A stretch of 64,000 nt of DNA from Acorus gramineus (GCA_030737835.1 CM060849.1:3224001-3288000); one strand, 5' to 3'; counted from the first letter of the stretch, positions 38,229 through 50,790 are shown. Notes: generated by a model not told the origin, from the sequence alone. Program-made: numbers and translations.

Positions 38229-39805
38229 TAGGGTATTTAGGGTTTTTGGTGAGATTGACTTTGGGTCAACCTAACCACACTAACAAACAAAATGATTTGA
38301 CCAAGTCAATGGTCAAACTTGACTTGGTCAAAGTCATCTTTGACTTGGTCAAGTCTCCCTATGACTTTCCGGTTGGTCAAAACCCGGATACGACTCGGAA
38401 CTGCGAAATTCTGAACGTTACCGGAATTCGATGAAATTTTTGTGAGTGGCTTGAAATTGCACCAGGACACATAATGTGCAGTTAGATTTTCAATCGCAGT
38501 TCTCAAGCTCATGATGATCGCCAAAAATGTCCCAAAGGTGTCGGAAGGCTAAAAGTGACACATATATAACAACAATAGTGTTCGCTATCATCGATATGTG
38601 ATTATCGAGTGTAGTGTTTTTCCATTGGGTTCGCTTTGCGAACATGGAATGTTTACTCCCAATGTTGTCTGTGTTGAAGAGGCCCGGGTTGTAGCTGTCC
38701 TGACAGAGGGCTCCCATCCGTAGGTACCACCGATGCGTTCGGGAGCGTACTTATCGTGGGAGTGTACCAGGTAGAGGCTACCCGGGAGAGGGCTAATGAA
38801 TGATATTGCGAGTGTGGAATCGTTCTCCCCTTCGTTGGATCCGATGTAGGAACTTCCCGGCGTTGGAAAAGCTGTCCTGACAGAGGGCTCCCATCCATAG
38901 GTACCACCGAGGCGTTCGGAAGCGTACTGATCGTGGGAGTATACCAAGTAGTGACTACCCGGGGAAAGGGCTACCAGAGCAGTCTAAGTCTCTTCCAAAA
39001 GTCCCAAGAGTCTCCCTCCGGGAGTGAGGGTGAGGATGAGGTGAAGACACGTCGCCTCGTGACCCATTCGTTGTTCGTCCGTTCCCATAGTTGTTGGGTC
39101 TGATCTCGTATCGATGTTCAAAGACATCGTTGGGCAGTTATCCCGATGTAGATGATCCAGTAGTGTTGTGTAGACCAGTAATCCCGGGTCTCCTCGACCA
39201 ACGGTATGGTCTCTCCCCAAAAGTCCCAAGAGTCTCCCTCCGGGAGTGAGGGTGAGGGTGAGGTTGGTCACGCCGCCGCGTGACCCTGTTATCCATGGGT
39301 TTCCACCCATGTTTTCCTTGAAAGGAAAGTGCTTATGTATTGAACTGTTGTATGGTGATTGGTTTTCAGCCACTCACTGAGCTTGTAGCTCACCCCTCAC
39401 ATACTGTTTCTTTTCAGGGGCAGTGTTGGGCGTGGAGTTGGAGCTTCCCTGTGGCGTGGTCTTATGGGCGTGGAGCGTCCTTCCGGCGGGTGGCGAGTGC
39501 GAGGCTGTCAGCAGTCCTAGAGTCATTTTATGTATTGTAAATCGTGCATGTGACACAGATTGTATTTTATTTGGTCTAGACTTGGCTCTCACAGGACAGT
39601 GATTGTGTATTCGAGTCTGTAATAATGTTTTTGGTTTACAGACATTGTTTATATATTATGCTTCCGCTTTTCAGTCAGTTATCATTATCTTTGCTTTGCC
39701 ACCTTGTGTGTTGTTGTTGGTGTCTTTATTGACCTCAGGTATTGATAGCTGATATTTTATTATTGCCACGTCTCAGGGATGGCCGCCCTGAGGCGTGACT
39801 GAAAA

Positions 39806-39913
39806 TGAATCACCTGAGTGTCTCACAATGCAATGTTGTGTTTTGGCATAATAGTGCTTAAAATAAAGCACTTATAGAGGGACAGAAAATAGCGATCGAG
39901 GTTCGGGTGTAGC
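39806..39913 (+). other. Fragment between LTRs F and H
   Basis: It contains TGTTGTGTTTTGGCATAATA (from 39834) and a GCGATCGAGGTTCGGGTGTA end that reads straight on, across copy H, into GACTCTGACTTTTAGACC at 43614. It may be the U3 start of the second LTR family (L), but I could not match a target duplication. Confidence 0.4.
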
Positions 39914-42900
39914 TATTATGTCTGTGTCATTCGGAGCCTTATTTTTTTTCGATCGGAACCGCTAAAATTTTGACTTTTAACTACCTGTAGGAGTTGGAGT
40001 ACCCTAATTGAAAAATCTAACTACATATTATGGGTCCTGGTACCGTTTTGTACTACCCATAAAAATTTCATCAAATTCCGATATCGTTTAGGAAAAATAT
40101 GCAGTTCTAAATTACATCCGGGTTTGGTCGTTACTGGATCGGGAGGTGAGATTTGATTGTGCACGTCTAAGAGGTTGCTTGACCTAGTCAAAGAGAGCAT
40201 TTCTTTGGTGGTGTGTGGTTGGGTTGACTTGTCTCCCCCACCTAATCACTTTTTAGGCATTAAAGGCCCCCAAGTGAGTTTTCTCACTCTCTCTCTCTCT
40301 CTCCCTCTCTCATCCGACCACTCTCTCCCTCTTATTTGGTTTCTTTTTCCCTCTCAAGCTCTCTGGTTCAGCCCCTATGTGAGGGTGTTTTGAGCATGTT
40401 TTGAAGGGGGAAGTGAAGGAGGAAGTGAAGGTGAAGAAGGAGCACAAAAGGGAGTGCAAAGGTGTGTGTATGTGTGTTGTTGTTGTTGATGATGATTCTC
40501 CTCTCCTTAGCTCCCTCTCATACCCCCCTTTGTGGGTATGAGAGGGAGCTAAGAAAGGCTTGAGGAGATGCTGAGGAGGTGGTGGTAGTGGTGGTGGTGG
40601 TTGAGGTGGTCGAGGGTGTGTTGAGAACTCCGCATCTCCCCATTTCCCACCCCCTGTTTGGTAAGGCAGATTTCGGTCTTTTAAAGATCTCATTGAATCT
40701 AGTATTTAGAGGCATATTTTTAGAATTATGTCTTCATATGATATGATCATCTATGTGTCTAGATGCTATATATGAAATTTAGGGTCATTATGATATCTGT
40801 GTTGTAAGTTAGAACCTGTTTTGCATGGCCTGTCCAGATTTGCGTAGGAATTGACCTGCTTCTGGAAGTGATTTATTTCGGGCTTGTAGAGGAAAAATTA
40901 GGTTATAATGTCTTCATGGATTATGATCCCAGCATATTAGAGAATGTGTATGATTTATTTCATAATTTGTGGATGTGTATTTGGTTCTGTGGAGATCAAT
41001 TAGTAGGGCTAGTTGCAGCAGGTTTAGCAGTTTTGCTCGATTGTGTGTCAAGAAGTTGTTATGCATGTAGTGGAAAGTATCAGGAGTTAGGGTCTTCATG
41101 AAGTAGGCTTATATGTGTGTTAGGAGGTTCCATATTTTAATTGTGGATCATTGGTTGTGTTTTGCAGATTTCGTAGACCGGGCGAGCGACGATCCGGGTA
41201 TCGGTGAGTGGTTCGATCCAACCCTTCGGGAAGCGTTGGATGCATGTAGTCGTGCGTCGCGCATCTGTTGGGCACCCTGACTATACTACTTATTTAGATA
41301 AGTAGTATGGTCATGTCTAACCCATAATATGCTAGGTATTTGCATGCTAGGTTAGTATAGCTCGTATATTGTGTAGAACCCCCTATTTCTACCATATACT
41401 TGCCTATGTATCATATTCATATGTGAATTATTGTGTTTGCATGCACCCTTCGTGCATGGGCATGTGTGATGTGTGTTAATATGAATGTATAGAATATGCA
41501 TGCCTTAGGTTCTCTATTTATAGTACTACCTCCCTATGTTAGTAATATCTAGCATGATTAACCTGGGTTAATAACCGGATGCGAACTTAATATTCCCCGG
41601 TCATAAAACTGGAGGACGTGGTATGGTTGTTGCACCCATCTTGTTGGGGCAAAGCTATGACCAACTTCCGAAGAGGATGAGACTTTCCCTCTCTCGCTGT
41701 CCCTCTTTGCGGGAACTGAGTAAATAAATGTGATTTCCTACTTGCCTCAAGTTCGTTTGGGAATATTGGCATGCATCTGTTAGTGCGCGAGATCGCGCTT
41801 GACCCTTCCCTTTTAAGTTGGTGATATCCAACGCATTTTAGGGTATATGCTTGAATGCTAGTATGCTTGTATGAGGAATGCTTGTATGCTTGAATGCTTA
41901 TATGAGGTATGCTTGTAGGCATATTATTTTAGCCCATGCATGGTATATGTTGTTTATGATGTAAATCCATGTTAGGGGATACCTTTATAGTCAATTATTA
42001 AGTCATCGTGCATATGGTTCATGTACATAACTAAGATATAATTCTCCCATACTATATATGTGCGCATGTTAAAACTAATTAGGCCTATCTGAAATAGGCG
42101 TGGGTACGACCCACTGTAAGGATGTTCCTCATTAGTTAGTGCGTGAGCGATGTAATCGCCCCTGCATCCGTGTGATGCACTTGAATGGAGTTCAGGAGAA
42201 TTCATTTGTTGTATTGGTTTTGTTAAACTGGTAGCTTTGGTATTAAGTTAGGCCTACCCATGCTAGGCGCGTATATGAACCGCCTGTTGGGTTATATGCC
42301 TTGGGCTTATCTCTACGTGAGAGCAAAGGTAACCCCTCGCGTCTGAGCGATGCACTCGTGTGGGAGTTCAAGAGTATTATCGAGCGTAGTTGACTTTCCC
42401 ATAGGGTTCGCTTTGCGAACGTGGGGTGCTTCCTCCCGACATCGTCGTGCGTCGAACGCCCCAGCGTCGAAGCTATCCTGTTTGGGTGCAACCACTTGTA
42501 GGTGCTACTGATGCGTATCGCGGTACGCATCTGGCTGATGTACCGATCGTGAAAGGCCGACAAGTAAAGGCTACGCGGGAGAGGGCTACCAGATGATTTT
42601 GCAAGCGTTGAATCGTTCTTCCCTTCTTCGGATCCGCGTTACCTGACGTTAAGGCTGTCTTGACAGAGGGCTCCCACCTGTAGGTACTACCGATGCGTTC
42701 GGCAGATGTACTGATCATGGGAGTATACCAGGTAGAGGCTACTCGGGAGAGGGCTACCGGATGATGAAGGGTGTAGAACAAAAGGGTTTCTTCCAACAGT
42801 CCTGTGTCACCCTTAGGGGTGAGGGTGAGGATGAGGTGAAGTCACGTTGTCATGTGACCCATTCGTTTTTGTCTGATCCCATAGTTGTTGGGTCTGGTTG

Positions 42901-43608
42901 CGTATCGATGTTGAAGGACATCGTTAGATAGTTATCTCGATGTAGATGATTCAGTAGTGTTGTGTAGACCAGTAATTTCGTGTCTCTTCAACCAACGGTA
43001 TGCTCTCCCCCCCCCCCAAGAGTCCCAATAGTCTCCCTCCAGGAGTGAGGGTGAGGGTGAGGTTGGTCGCGTCGCCACGTGACCTTGTTATCCATTGGGT
43101 TTCCACCCATGTTTTCCTTGAAAGGAAATTGCCTTAACATTGAACTGTTGAAATGGTGATTGGTTTTCAGCCACTCACTGAGCTTGTAGCTCACCCCTCG
43201 CATACTGTTTCTTTTCAGGGGCAGTGTTGGGCGTGGAGCTGGAGCTTTCCAGTGGTGTGGTCTTATGTGCGTGGAACGTTCTGTCCGGCGGGTGGCGAGT
43301 GCAAGGCTGTCAGCAGTCCTAGAGTCATTGTATGTATTGTAAATCGTGCATGTGGCACATGTTGTATTTTATTTGGACTAGACTTGGCTCTTACAGGACA
43401 TTAATTGTGTATTCGAGTCTGTAATGATATTTTTGGTTTACAGCCTTATTGATATTTTATGCTTCCGCTTTTCAGTTGAGTTATCAGTTATCATTGCTTT
43501 GCCAGCTTGTGTGTTATTTATTGGAGTCATTATTGACCTCTTGTACTTGATAGCTGATACTTTATATATATTGCCGCGTCTCGAGGATGGCCGCCCTGGG
43601 GCGTGACA
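39914..43608 (+). mobile_element. Solo LTR, copy H (types 3+2)
   Basis: 3,695 bp in plus orientation, ending GGGGCGTGACA at 43608. The target duplication is GTAGC/GTAGT (39909-39913 and 43609-43613, four of five). The start region matches copies F and K (TGTCTGTGTCATTCGGAGCC). Landmarks: leader donor TTGGTAAG at 40660/40661, acceptor TTTGCAG at 41161-41167, mini-exon 41168-41203 (36 nt), GTGAGTGG donor at 41204, type-3 module to about 42350, type-2 module after, and a CACTCACTGAG box and TTTTCAG ending at 43218. This copy has no G+C-rich block: 40661-41167 is of ordinary composition. Confidence 0.85.
40506..40553. repeat. Perfect 20-bp inverted repeat in LTR H leader
   Basis: CTTAGCTCCCTCTCATACCC (40506-40525) pairs perfectly with 40534-40553, with an 8-base loop. 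Copy F has only one arm-like sequence here, so the palindrome is specific to copy H. Confidence 0.9.
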
Positions 43609-44865
43609 GTAGTGACTCTGACTTTTAGACCATAATTAACCTGCTTTTATGGTGTGTTTAGTATTCCAAATTTCTAATAATTTGGGATGGTTATATTCCT
43701 CGTTTCGTTGGTTTTCCAACACTTCTTACAGATCGTAAATAAGGTGTGTATAGATCAAGTTAGAGACCAAACAGTAACAGGGTGTTAGACAGTGTCTGAC
43801 GGATCTTATAGCTGCTGCCGCACTCATGGGCGACGGGATCGGGGAGAGCTGTCGAAACCTGGGCGATGGATGCTATAAGAGCCATCGTCGATCTGGGTGG
43901 AAATTGAATTCAAAATTTCAGTCATTTTTGGAAGGAACAAATGCTTTGATTGTGAATATTTGTGAGACTAATTGGGTAGTATTTTGTTCCCCACGTGTGT
44001 AAGAGGTTTATAAATCTCTCTCTCATTTGCATTGAAACCCTAAAGACTAAAACCCTAAAAGGGCATTCTTCTTCCTTTGGTTCGACACCACTGTTGGGAG
44101 CTCGAGAAGGAGAGATTGAGCGAGGTTTGGTGAGTTTTCTGAAGTGTTTTGACCGATAACGATCTCCTTTAAAAGTCCTTTGTATATGTTTTCATTTTTA
44201 AGTTTCAAAAATAAAGAATGGTTTCTTCTTCTTGCTTCTTTGGATGTTTTCGTATGATCTCGGGTCCCTATGTTTTAACAATGAAATGATGATAATTTTA
44301 TGATGTCTTACAGGTTTTGATGATGGTGTTAGGTCTTACATGTATATACTCAAAGTTTGATTATATTTTGAGTTTTTCCTATTAGATTTGCATGATCTTT
44401 AAGATGATTTAAATGATTTTTGGATCTGATGTTATAGCTAGGGTACTATGAGATTTTTAGATGTTTTATAAGCCTTTCATGTAAAAAGGAATATGTTTAA
44501 GCATACATCATGTTTAAGTTTATTCGTTTTAAGTAGAATCATGTTTTTGATCCTTTAAGCCGTATTTTAAACTTTATATGCATAGATCCAAACCAGTGAT
44601 GCATTTTCATGAGTTTTGGAAGATTTGAACGTAGATCCATATTTGTATTTGTACCAATGATAGATCTAGGGTTTTTCAGAGATGTTTTAAATGAATCCTT
44701 ATTTTGTTTTAAATCAATTTCTCGAATGCATGATTTGATTTCAATACGAGATTCTCACTATTTTTACGCCGTTTTAAAACGACTCATGTTTTGTTTTCAA
44801 TGGTAGAATACTTTAAAGTAATTTACAAAAAATAATAATGTTAGGGTTTCATGCTTCTGCCTCGG

Positions 44866-44958
44866 GACGGCTCCAATGAGAGCCGTCGGGCATGTTTCGG
44901 ACGGCCCCAATGGGAGCCGTCGGGATTGTTAGAGACGGCCCCTGAGGGAGCCGTCGGG
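44866..44958. repeat. Three tandem hairpin units in LTR L
   Basis: Units at 44866-44890, 44899-44924 and 44933-44958 each read ACGGCYCC-loop-GGAGCCGTCGGG or close, so each can fold into a 6-8 bp hairpin. The period is about 34 bp, within the intron-like interval of L. Confidence 0.8.
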
Positions 44959-45289
44959 TTTTCTATGTGTACGAGTACCTCGGGTTCCGTACGGTTTGGG
45001 TATGTTGTGATTGATTCATATCGTTTTCAGGTCAGGATAGTTGCCTTAGGCCTTTTGGAATTGTTTGGATTGTTGGACCTAAAGTGAGTGGGTCTAGTCT
45101 CGTCTCCTATGTAGTTTTGAAGGATTTTATCAATGACTTTGAAATGCTAATTTTTGTATAAACTCGAGCATGTCATATTATATAGGTTGATGCCTTATTA
45201 CGTATTGTGTTGAAAATGTTATTATTTTGAAACTGTCGCATGCATATTATTGAAACAAAAATATGTGTTCATCATGCATGCATCGTATT

Positions 45290-45336
45290 CGTTTAGGTGA
45301 CGTAGCCTAGGTGGCTTAGTCTAGGTGACTACGGTT
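45290..45336 (+). repeat. CTAGGTGAC tandem words, left part
   Basis: TTTAGGTGACG, CCTAGGTGGC and TCTAGGTGAC occur just left of the AGAAT duplication. The array continues at 58687, right of the inserted element. Confidence 0.75.
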
Positions 45337-46440
45337 CAGAATTGTCACGCCCCAGGCGTCCCCGAGACGTGGCAATAATAAAATATAATATCAGTTATCA
45401 ATACCTGAGGTCAATAAGGACACCAACAACAATACACAAGGCGGCAAAGCAAGATAAAGATAACTGACTGAAAAGCGGAAGCATAATATATAACAATGTC
45501 TGTAAATCAAAAATATTATTACAGACCCGAATACACAATCAATGTCCTGTGGAAGCCAAGTCTAGACCAAAGAAAATACAACCTGTGCCACATGCACGAT
45601 TACAAAGCATAAAATGACTCTAGGAATGCTGACAGCCTCGCACTCGCCACCCGCCGGAAGAACGCTCCAATGCCCATAAGACCACGCCACAGGAAAGCTC
45701 CAGCTCCACGCCCAACACTGCCCCTGAAAAGAAACAGTATGCGAGGGGGTGAGCTACAAGCTCAGTGAGTGGCTGGAAACCAATCACCATCTACAGTTCA
45801 ATACATAAATCAGCTCCCTTTTTCAAGGAAAAACATGGGTAGAAACCCAATGATCACTGGGTCACGCGGCGGCGCGACCAACCTCACCCCCACCCTCACT
45901 CCCAAAAGGAGTCTCTTGGGACTTATGGGGAGAGACCATACCGTCGGTCGAAGAGACCCGGATTTACTGGTCCAGAGACCATGCCGTCGGTCGAAGAGAC
46001 CCGGACTTACTGGTCTACTCAACACTACTGGATCATCTACCTCTAGATAAACGCCAACGATGGCCCTCAACATCGATCACAGGACCCGACCCAACATCTA
46101 TGGGAACGGTCGAACAACGAATGGGTCACGATGGACGCGTCTTCGCCTCATCCACACCCTCACTCCTGAAAGGAGACATCTCGGGACTTTGGGAGAGACT
46201 TAGACTGCTCTACACCCCTGGTCCACCGGTAGCCTCTCCCTGGCCTCCAAAGTCGGGGAGTTCCTACATCGGATCCAACGAAGGGGAGAGCGATTCCACG
46301 CTCGCGACATCATTCACTAACCCTCTTCCGGGTAGCCTCTACCTGGCCACACACTCAGTGAATGGCACCAAACTATGCATCACAATCATATGAACCTCAA
46401 AACAATCATAGCCTCAAAGTGGCAATGACTACACAAACCA

Positions 46441-46806
46441 GTGGATCGCTACATCGCCGACCCACCACACCCTCACCCTCACCCCTCAATATGGTGACAT
46501 AGGATATTGGGACTGACTAGGCTGTTAATCATCCTTGAACTACACAAATCCAGTGGGTCGCTACATTGCCGACCCACCACACCCTCACCCTCACCCCTCA
46601 ATAGGTGACATAGGATATTGGGACTGATTACTACACAAATCCGGCGGGTCGCTACATCGCCGACCCACCACACCCTCACCCTCACCCCTCAACATGGTGA
46701 CATAGGATATTGGGACTGATTATTGCACAAACCAGTGGGTCGCTACATGGCCGACCCACCACACCCTCACCCTCACCCCTCAATATGGTGACATAGGATA
46801 TTGGGA
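46441..46806 (-). repeat. Four tandem units in the 3' LTR of element I
   Basis: The unit GTGGGTCGCTACATCGCCGA ... CATAGGATATTGGGACTGA starts near 46441, 46553, 46643 and 46735. The 5' LTR has one unit (56221-56296). Confidence 0.9.
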
Positions 46807-47689
46807 CTGACTAGGCTGTTGGTCACCCTTGGTCCACCGATAGTCTCTCCTCCACTCCGTAGGTCGCTTGGCCACTCCCACATTCAGCACAGTCCGTCCC
46901 AAATCAGGAGGTGCCTACTGATGGGAGCCCTCTCACGGGACGGCTTTTCTAATGCTGGGGCAGTCTCTACACGGATCCAACGAAGGGAACAGAACAGCCT
47001 ATCCATACGCATATGATCCACTCGGATCCGCTGACAACACATCTCAACAACTCTAATGTCTTGAATTCTTCAGAATTCCTCCAGGGCGCATAACCAAGAT
47101 GCGGGGAAAATATAAGATAATAATGAGGAAAAGAAACCTTGGGAGGGCAACCTGAGGTCCCGATATAGGACATCCCGACAACCAAACAAGGAACACGGAG
47201 TACCCTAGCCTGGGTCTCAATGTTGACCTCGCAAGGCCCCCTTAATATTCCCCAAGGCATACTAATAGACATACGCCCGCATTTAATTTAATAAATCAAA
47301 CTAGTAGGACACATGCATAGGTCGATGCTTCCTAGCATGAGAACAGGGTGACAGGATGCATGGCTCTTACACATATCCTAAGGGTGCAAGTCCCTAACAT
47401 ACAAAGTCTAGGGTAGCATGCATACTACATATTAATCATATAAGGGTGCATGCATAGCTTCTAATAGCTAGGGGACCCCATCGATGCGCGACGCGCGCCT
47501 ATGCGGGTCGAGCGCATCCTTAGAGAGGGGGGGGGGGGGATTGGAATCAAACCACTCAACTTACGACCCGGGACCTCGCGCATCCCATCCGACGAGATTT
47601 GCAAGGTAGGGGCACCCAACTGGGTGAGAAACAACACAATTTATACATAGAAATGCTTAGAAATACCCAAAACTCGGATAAGCATGCAT

Positions 47690-48230
47690 ACGGGCTCGCA
47701 CGCATGCGAGCACGCGCGTACGCACGCGAGTCCGAGTGCCCCGACACCTACCCAAACCCTCGGGCAGCCATACGCATGGACCCCCGCACGCGCACGCACG
47801 AATGCGCACGCGCGCACACACCCCGGCACCATCGGCGCACTGTCGCGCGCCTGCCTGCGCGCCCGACACGCTGCCGCACGCACGCTCGCACTCGCCCGCG
47901 CGCACCGCGCGTCCAGCCTGCGCCCCACGCGCAGCACCCCGCGCACGCCCCAGCACGCGCACGCCCGCGCGCGCACTGGTCCCCAGCTCTGCGCCCAGGC
48001 GCATGCCCAGACGCCCTACCCGCACCCAGGCGCCCTGCACGCGCGCGCTCACGCCCGCGCGCGCCCGCGCGCACCCCCGCTCGCGCCTGCACCCGCGCGC
48101 ACCTGCGCGCTCTCCCGCGCACCCGTGCGCACGCACCCACGTCCGACTGCGCCCGCCAATGCCTGCCTGCGCCCGCCTGCGGCGCCTGCGCCGCGCAGAC
48201 CACCCCTAGCGCGCGCCCAAGCCATTCTAA
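47690..48230 (-). repeat. G+C-rich block of the 3' LTR of element I
   Basis: CGCACGCGCGCAC-type sequence, matching 57170-57760 in the 5' LTR in place and partly in sequence, but with visibly more differences and length changes than the rest of the LTR. Confidence 0.85.
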
Positions 48231-48875
48231 CCACATTTTCACCCATCCCAACCCCTCACACACACCCCAACACATCTACCCAACATGCATGACCTTCCCA
48301 ACATCCCCTTAAATAAAAAAATATCAAGAAAAGGAGGGGAGGAGCTCACCTTGGAGGGGGAACAAAAGGGGGAGGTTCGGGAGCCCTCGACGCACCCGCG
48401 ACCACCTCAACCACCACCACCGCCTCTAGCCTCTCCTCAGCCTCCTCTTCAGCAGCAAAACAGGGGGGGGGAGATCATGCAAAGAGAGCTTGATATAGAG
48501 GGGAGAACAACAAACAACACACAAACACAAAGATCCACCACCACTAGCACCTCCACCTTCTCTTCTTCATTGAATCATTTTATCAAACACCTAGGGGGAG
48601 GGGTTTGATGTTATATATGTGTCACTTTTAACCTGCTGGTAACCGTTAGAGCGTTCTGGCAGTTTTTCATTTTTTTTTTTCGATTTCCGATCGGAACCGC
48701 TAATTTTTGGACTGTTAGCTATCGTCCTGAGTTAGAGGACTCCGATTGGAAATCTAACTGCATATTTGGTGTCCTGGTGCCATTTTAGGCCTCTCACGAA
48801 AATTTCATCGAATTCCGGCAACGTTTCTAAAATTTCACAGTTCCGTGGCGTATCCGGGTATTTTAAGTGACTCGC

Positions 48876-48883
48876 TATATAAA
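48876..48883 (+). promoter_or_regulatory. TATA box of LTR J
   Basis: GCTATATAAATG lies about 30 bp upstream of the ATTCATCATCCC start region shared by C, E and J. Confidence 0.65.
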
Positions 48884-49329
48884 TGAAATCTAAAATCAGA
48901 TTGTCACTATTCATCATCCCTACCATTTAAGCCCTTTTCTCTCTCCCCTCTCTCATTTTCTCCCTTTTGAAGCCCTTAGAGCCCTCAAACCTAAAAACCT
49001 AAAGCACAAGAAGTGTAGATCGGGTCCCGATCTACACCCCGGTGCTTTCAAATCCCGATTTCGACCAACCTAGCCCCTTCATCCACCCTTTCTTCTCCTC
49101 TGATCGGAGCCATTTCGGAGGTGGGAGTTGACCTCGGTGGTGGAAGCCTTTGGAGAGGAGTTTCGGTGCGCGGAGAGCAACCGAACATCCCTTCCTCCCC
49201 TCGGTAAGCCTTCTTTCCCTCTTTTTCATGCTTAGATGCTTGATGGGGGGGGGGGGGTTTGGGGTTGGGTGGAGGTCGGCGGCTGTGGGTGGCCGTCGGA
49301 GGGCTGGGGTGGTGGTCGGAGGTCGGTGG

Positions 49330-50030
49330 GTGGTGGTAGAGGTGCTCGGGTAAGGTGGGAGGTAGTCTCGGGCAGCAGGCAGCATCGGCAGCAGCACAGC
49401 AGCGCAGCAGGCTGGGCGCGCGCGGGCGTGCGCTCGGGGGGAGCTGGTGGCCAGCAGGGCGTGCGTGCTGGGTGTGCTGTGCGCGGGCGTGTAGGGCGTG
49501 CGTGCTGGGCGTGCTGTGTGCGGGCGTGCAGGGTGTGCGTGCGCGGGCGTGCAGGGCGTGCTGGGCGTGCGGGTGCTGGGCGCGCGGGTGTGCTGGGCGT
49601 GCGGGCGCTGGGCGTGCTGCGCGCGGGTGCACCCGGGAGGAGTTGTGCGAGCGGCTGGTGCGGGGAGTTGTGCGAGCGGCTGGTGCGAGGGGCTGTGCGA
49701 GCGGATGGTGCGCGCGGAGCGAGGCGAGTGCGCGCGGGGCGCGGCGAGGCAGCGGTGGTGCGCGCGGGGCGTGCGGGTTGCTCGCGGGCCAGCGCGGGGC
49801 GTGCGGGTGAGCGCGGGCTGCTGCGCTGGGGCGCAGTGGGCGCGCGGTGCACCCGGGCGGCTCGGCTGCGGGTCCAGGCGTGCGGGCAGGGGCCGGCGGT
49901 GCGCCTGGGTGCGCGGGCTGAGGCGCGGCGGTGCACCCGATCGCGGGTGGCCGTGTGGGTGGTTGCCGGGGGTGCGGGAGTGGGCCGGGGTGCTCGGGCT
50001 AGCGTGCGTGCGGGTCGTATGCACGTTTGC
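49330..50030 (+). repeat. G+C-rich block of LTR J
   Basis: The longest block here. It is G-rich on the plus strand, with GTGCTGGGCGTGC, GAGCGGCTGGTGCG and GCGCGCGGGGCGTGCGGG words repeated irregularly. Frames up to 330 codons are open on both strands and are rejected as genes. Confidence 0.85.
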
Positions 50031-50469
50031 CCGAGTGTTGGGTGTTTGTTTGTGGGTTTTGGGTATTTAATTGTGTATTTTGAGTATTTTGTGGGTTTTA
50101 ACTTACCGTATAAATGTCTGTCTTGCAGATCTTGACGGGCGGACGCGCGACTACCCGATCTCCGGTGAGTGGGACAATCCAACCCAGTAGAGAGGCATTA
50201 TACGCATTTGGGCGTATACCGACCTCTCCTGGGGCACCATGGATCTATATTAACCTGTTGTAAAGTGTATTTCATGCGAGCATGATTTTAAAATGTAGAA
50301 TGCATGCTACCCTAGACTTTGCATGTTAGGGACTTGCACCCTTAGGATATGTGTATGAGCCATGCATCATGTCCCCCTGTTCTCATGCTAGGAAGCCTTG
50401 GCCTATGCATGTGTCCTACTAGTTTATTTATTTAATTAAATGCTAGTGTATGATAAACTGCATGCCTTA

Positions 50470-50790
50470 GATGATATTATAGGGAGGAGCCTTGCGAGGT
50501 CAACACTGAGACCCGGGTTAGGGTACTCCGTGTTCCTTGTTTGGTTGTCGGGGTGTCCTGTATCGGGAACTCATGCTGCCCTCCCAAGGTTTCTTGTCCC
50601 AATAATATTATAAGAAATGTTATACCAAATTATATGATTATTAGCATATTTAGTGAATATTATAGGGGAGGGGCCTCGCGAGGACAGCGGTGAGACCCGG
50701 GCTAGGGTACTCCGTGTTCCTTGTTTGGTTGTCGGGGTGTCCTATATCGGGAACTCACGCTGCCCTCCCAAGTTTCTTTCCCCCAATGAT
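50470..50790 (+). repeat. Duplicated 110-bp box in LTR J
   Basis: The box GACCCGGG...GGGTACTCCGTGTTCC...GTTGTCGGGGTGTCCT...GGGAACTC occurs at about 50500-50600 and again at 50690-50775. Reverse-complement copies lie in C, E (two), both LTRs of I, and the interior of I near 54560-54670. Confidence 0.85.

Larger units (their letters stand above)
35982..38571 (-). mobile_element. Solo LTR, copy G (type 1), nested in F
   Basis: 2,590 bp, with ends TGTTATATATGTGTCACT at 38571 and GGGGCGTGACA at 35982. The target duplication is ACAAT (35977-35981 and 38572-38576). Minus-strand landmarks: leader donor at 37845/37844, G+C block, mini-exon 37227-37192 (36 nt), GTGAGTGG donor, and a CACTGAGCGTGTGGCTCACC box near 36410-36385. 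It is the shortest type-1 copy. Confidence 0.92.
33718..39800 (+). mobile_element. Solo LTR, copy F (types 3+2), split by copy G
   Basis: The plus-strand LTR (about 3.5 kb net) starts TGTTATGCCTGTGTCATTTG and has target duplication GAAAA (33713-33717 and 39801-39805). Landmarks: leader donor AAGGTGAGC at 34491/34492, G+C block 34635-34900, TTGCAG at 34970-34975, mini-exon 34976-35012 (37 nt), donor GTGAGTGG at 35013, type-3 module to about 35976, type-2 module from 38577, and a CACTCACTGAG box and TTTTCAG acceptor ending at 39417. Copy G sits in the middle. Inner similarity to copies B and H is continuous in order. Confidence 0.9.

Noticed and set aside
40868-41101. 77-codon plus frame in LTR H
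   Set aside because: It lies in the intron-like gap of LTR H, has no domain, and is not found in sibling LTRs.
49032-50135. 330-codon minus and 299-codon plus frames
   Set aside because: Same reason, in the G+C-rich block of LTR J. They also cross the conserved donor at 49204 and ignore it.
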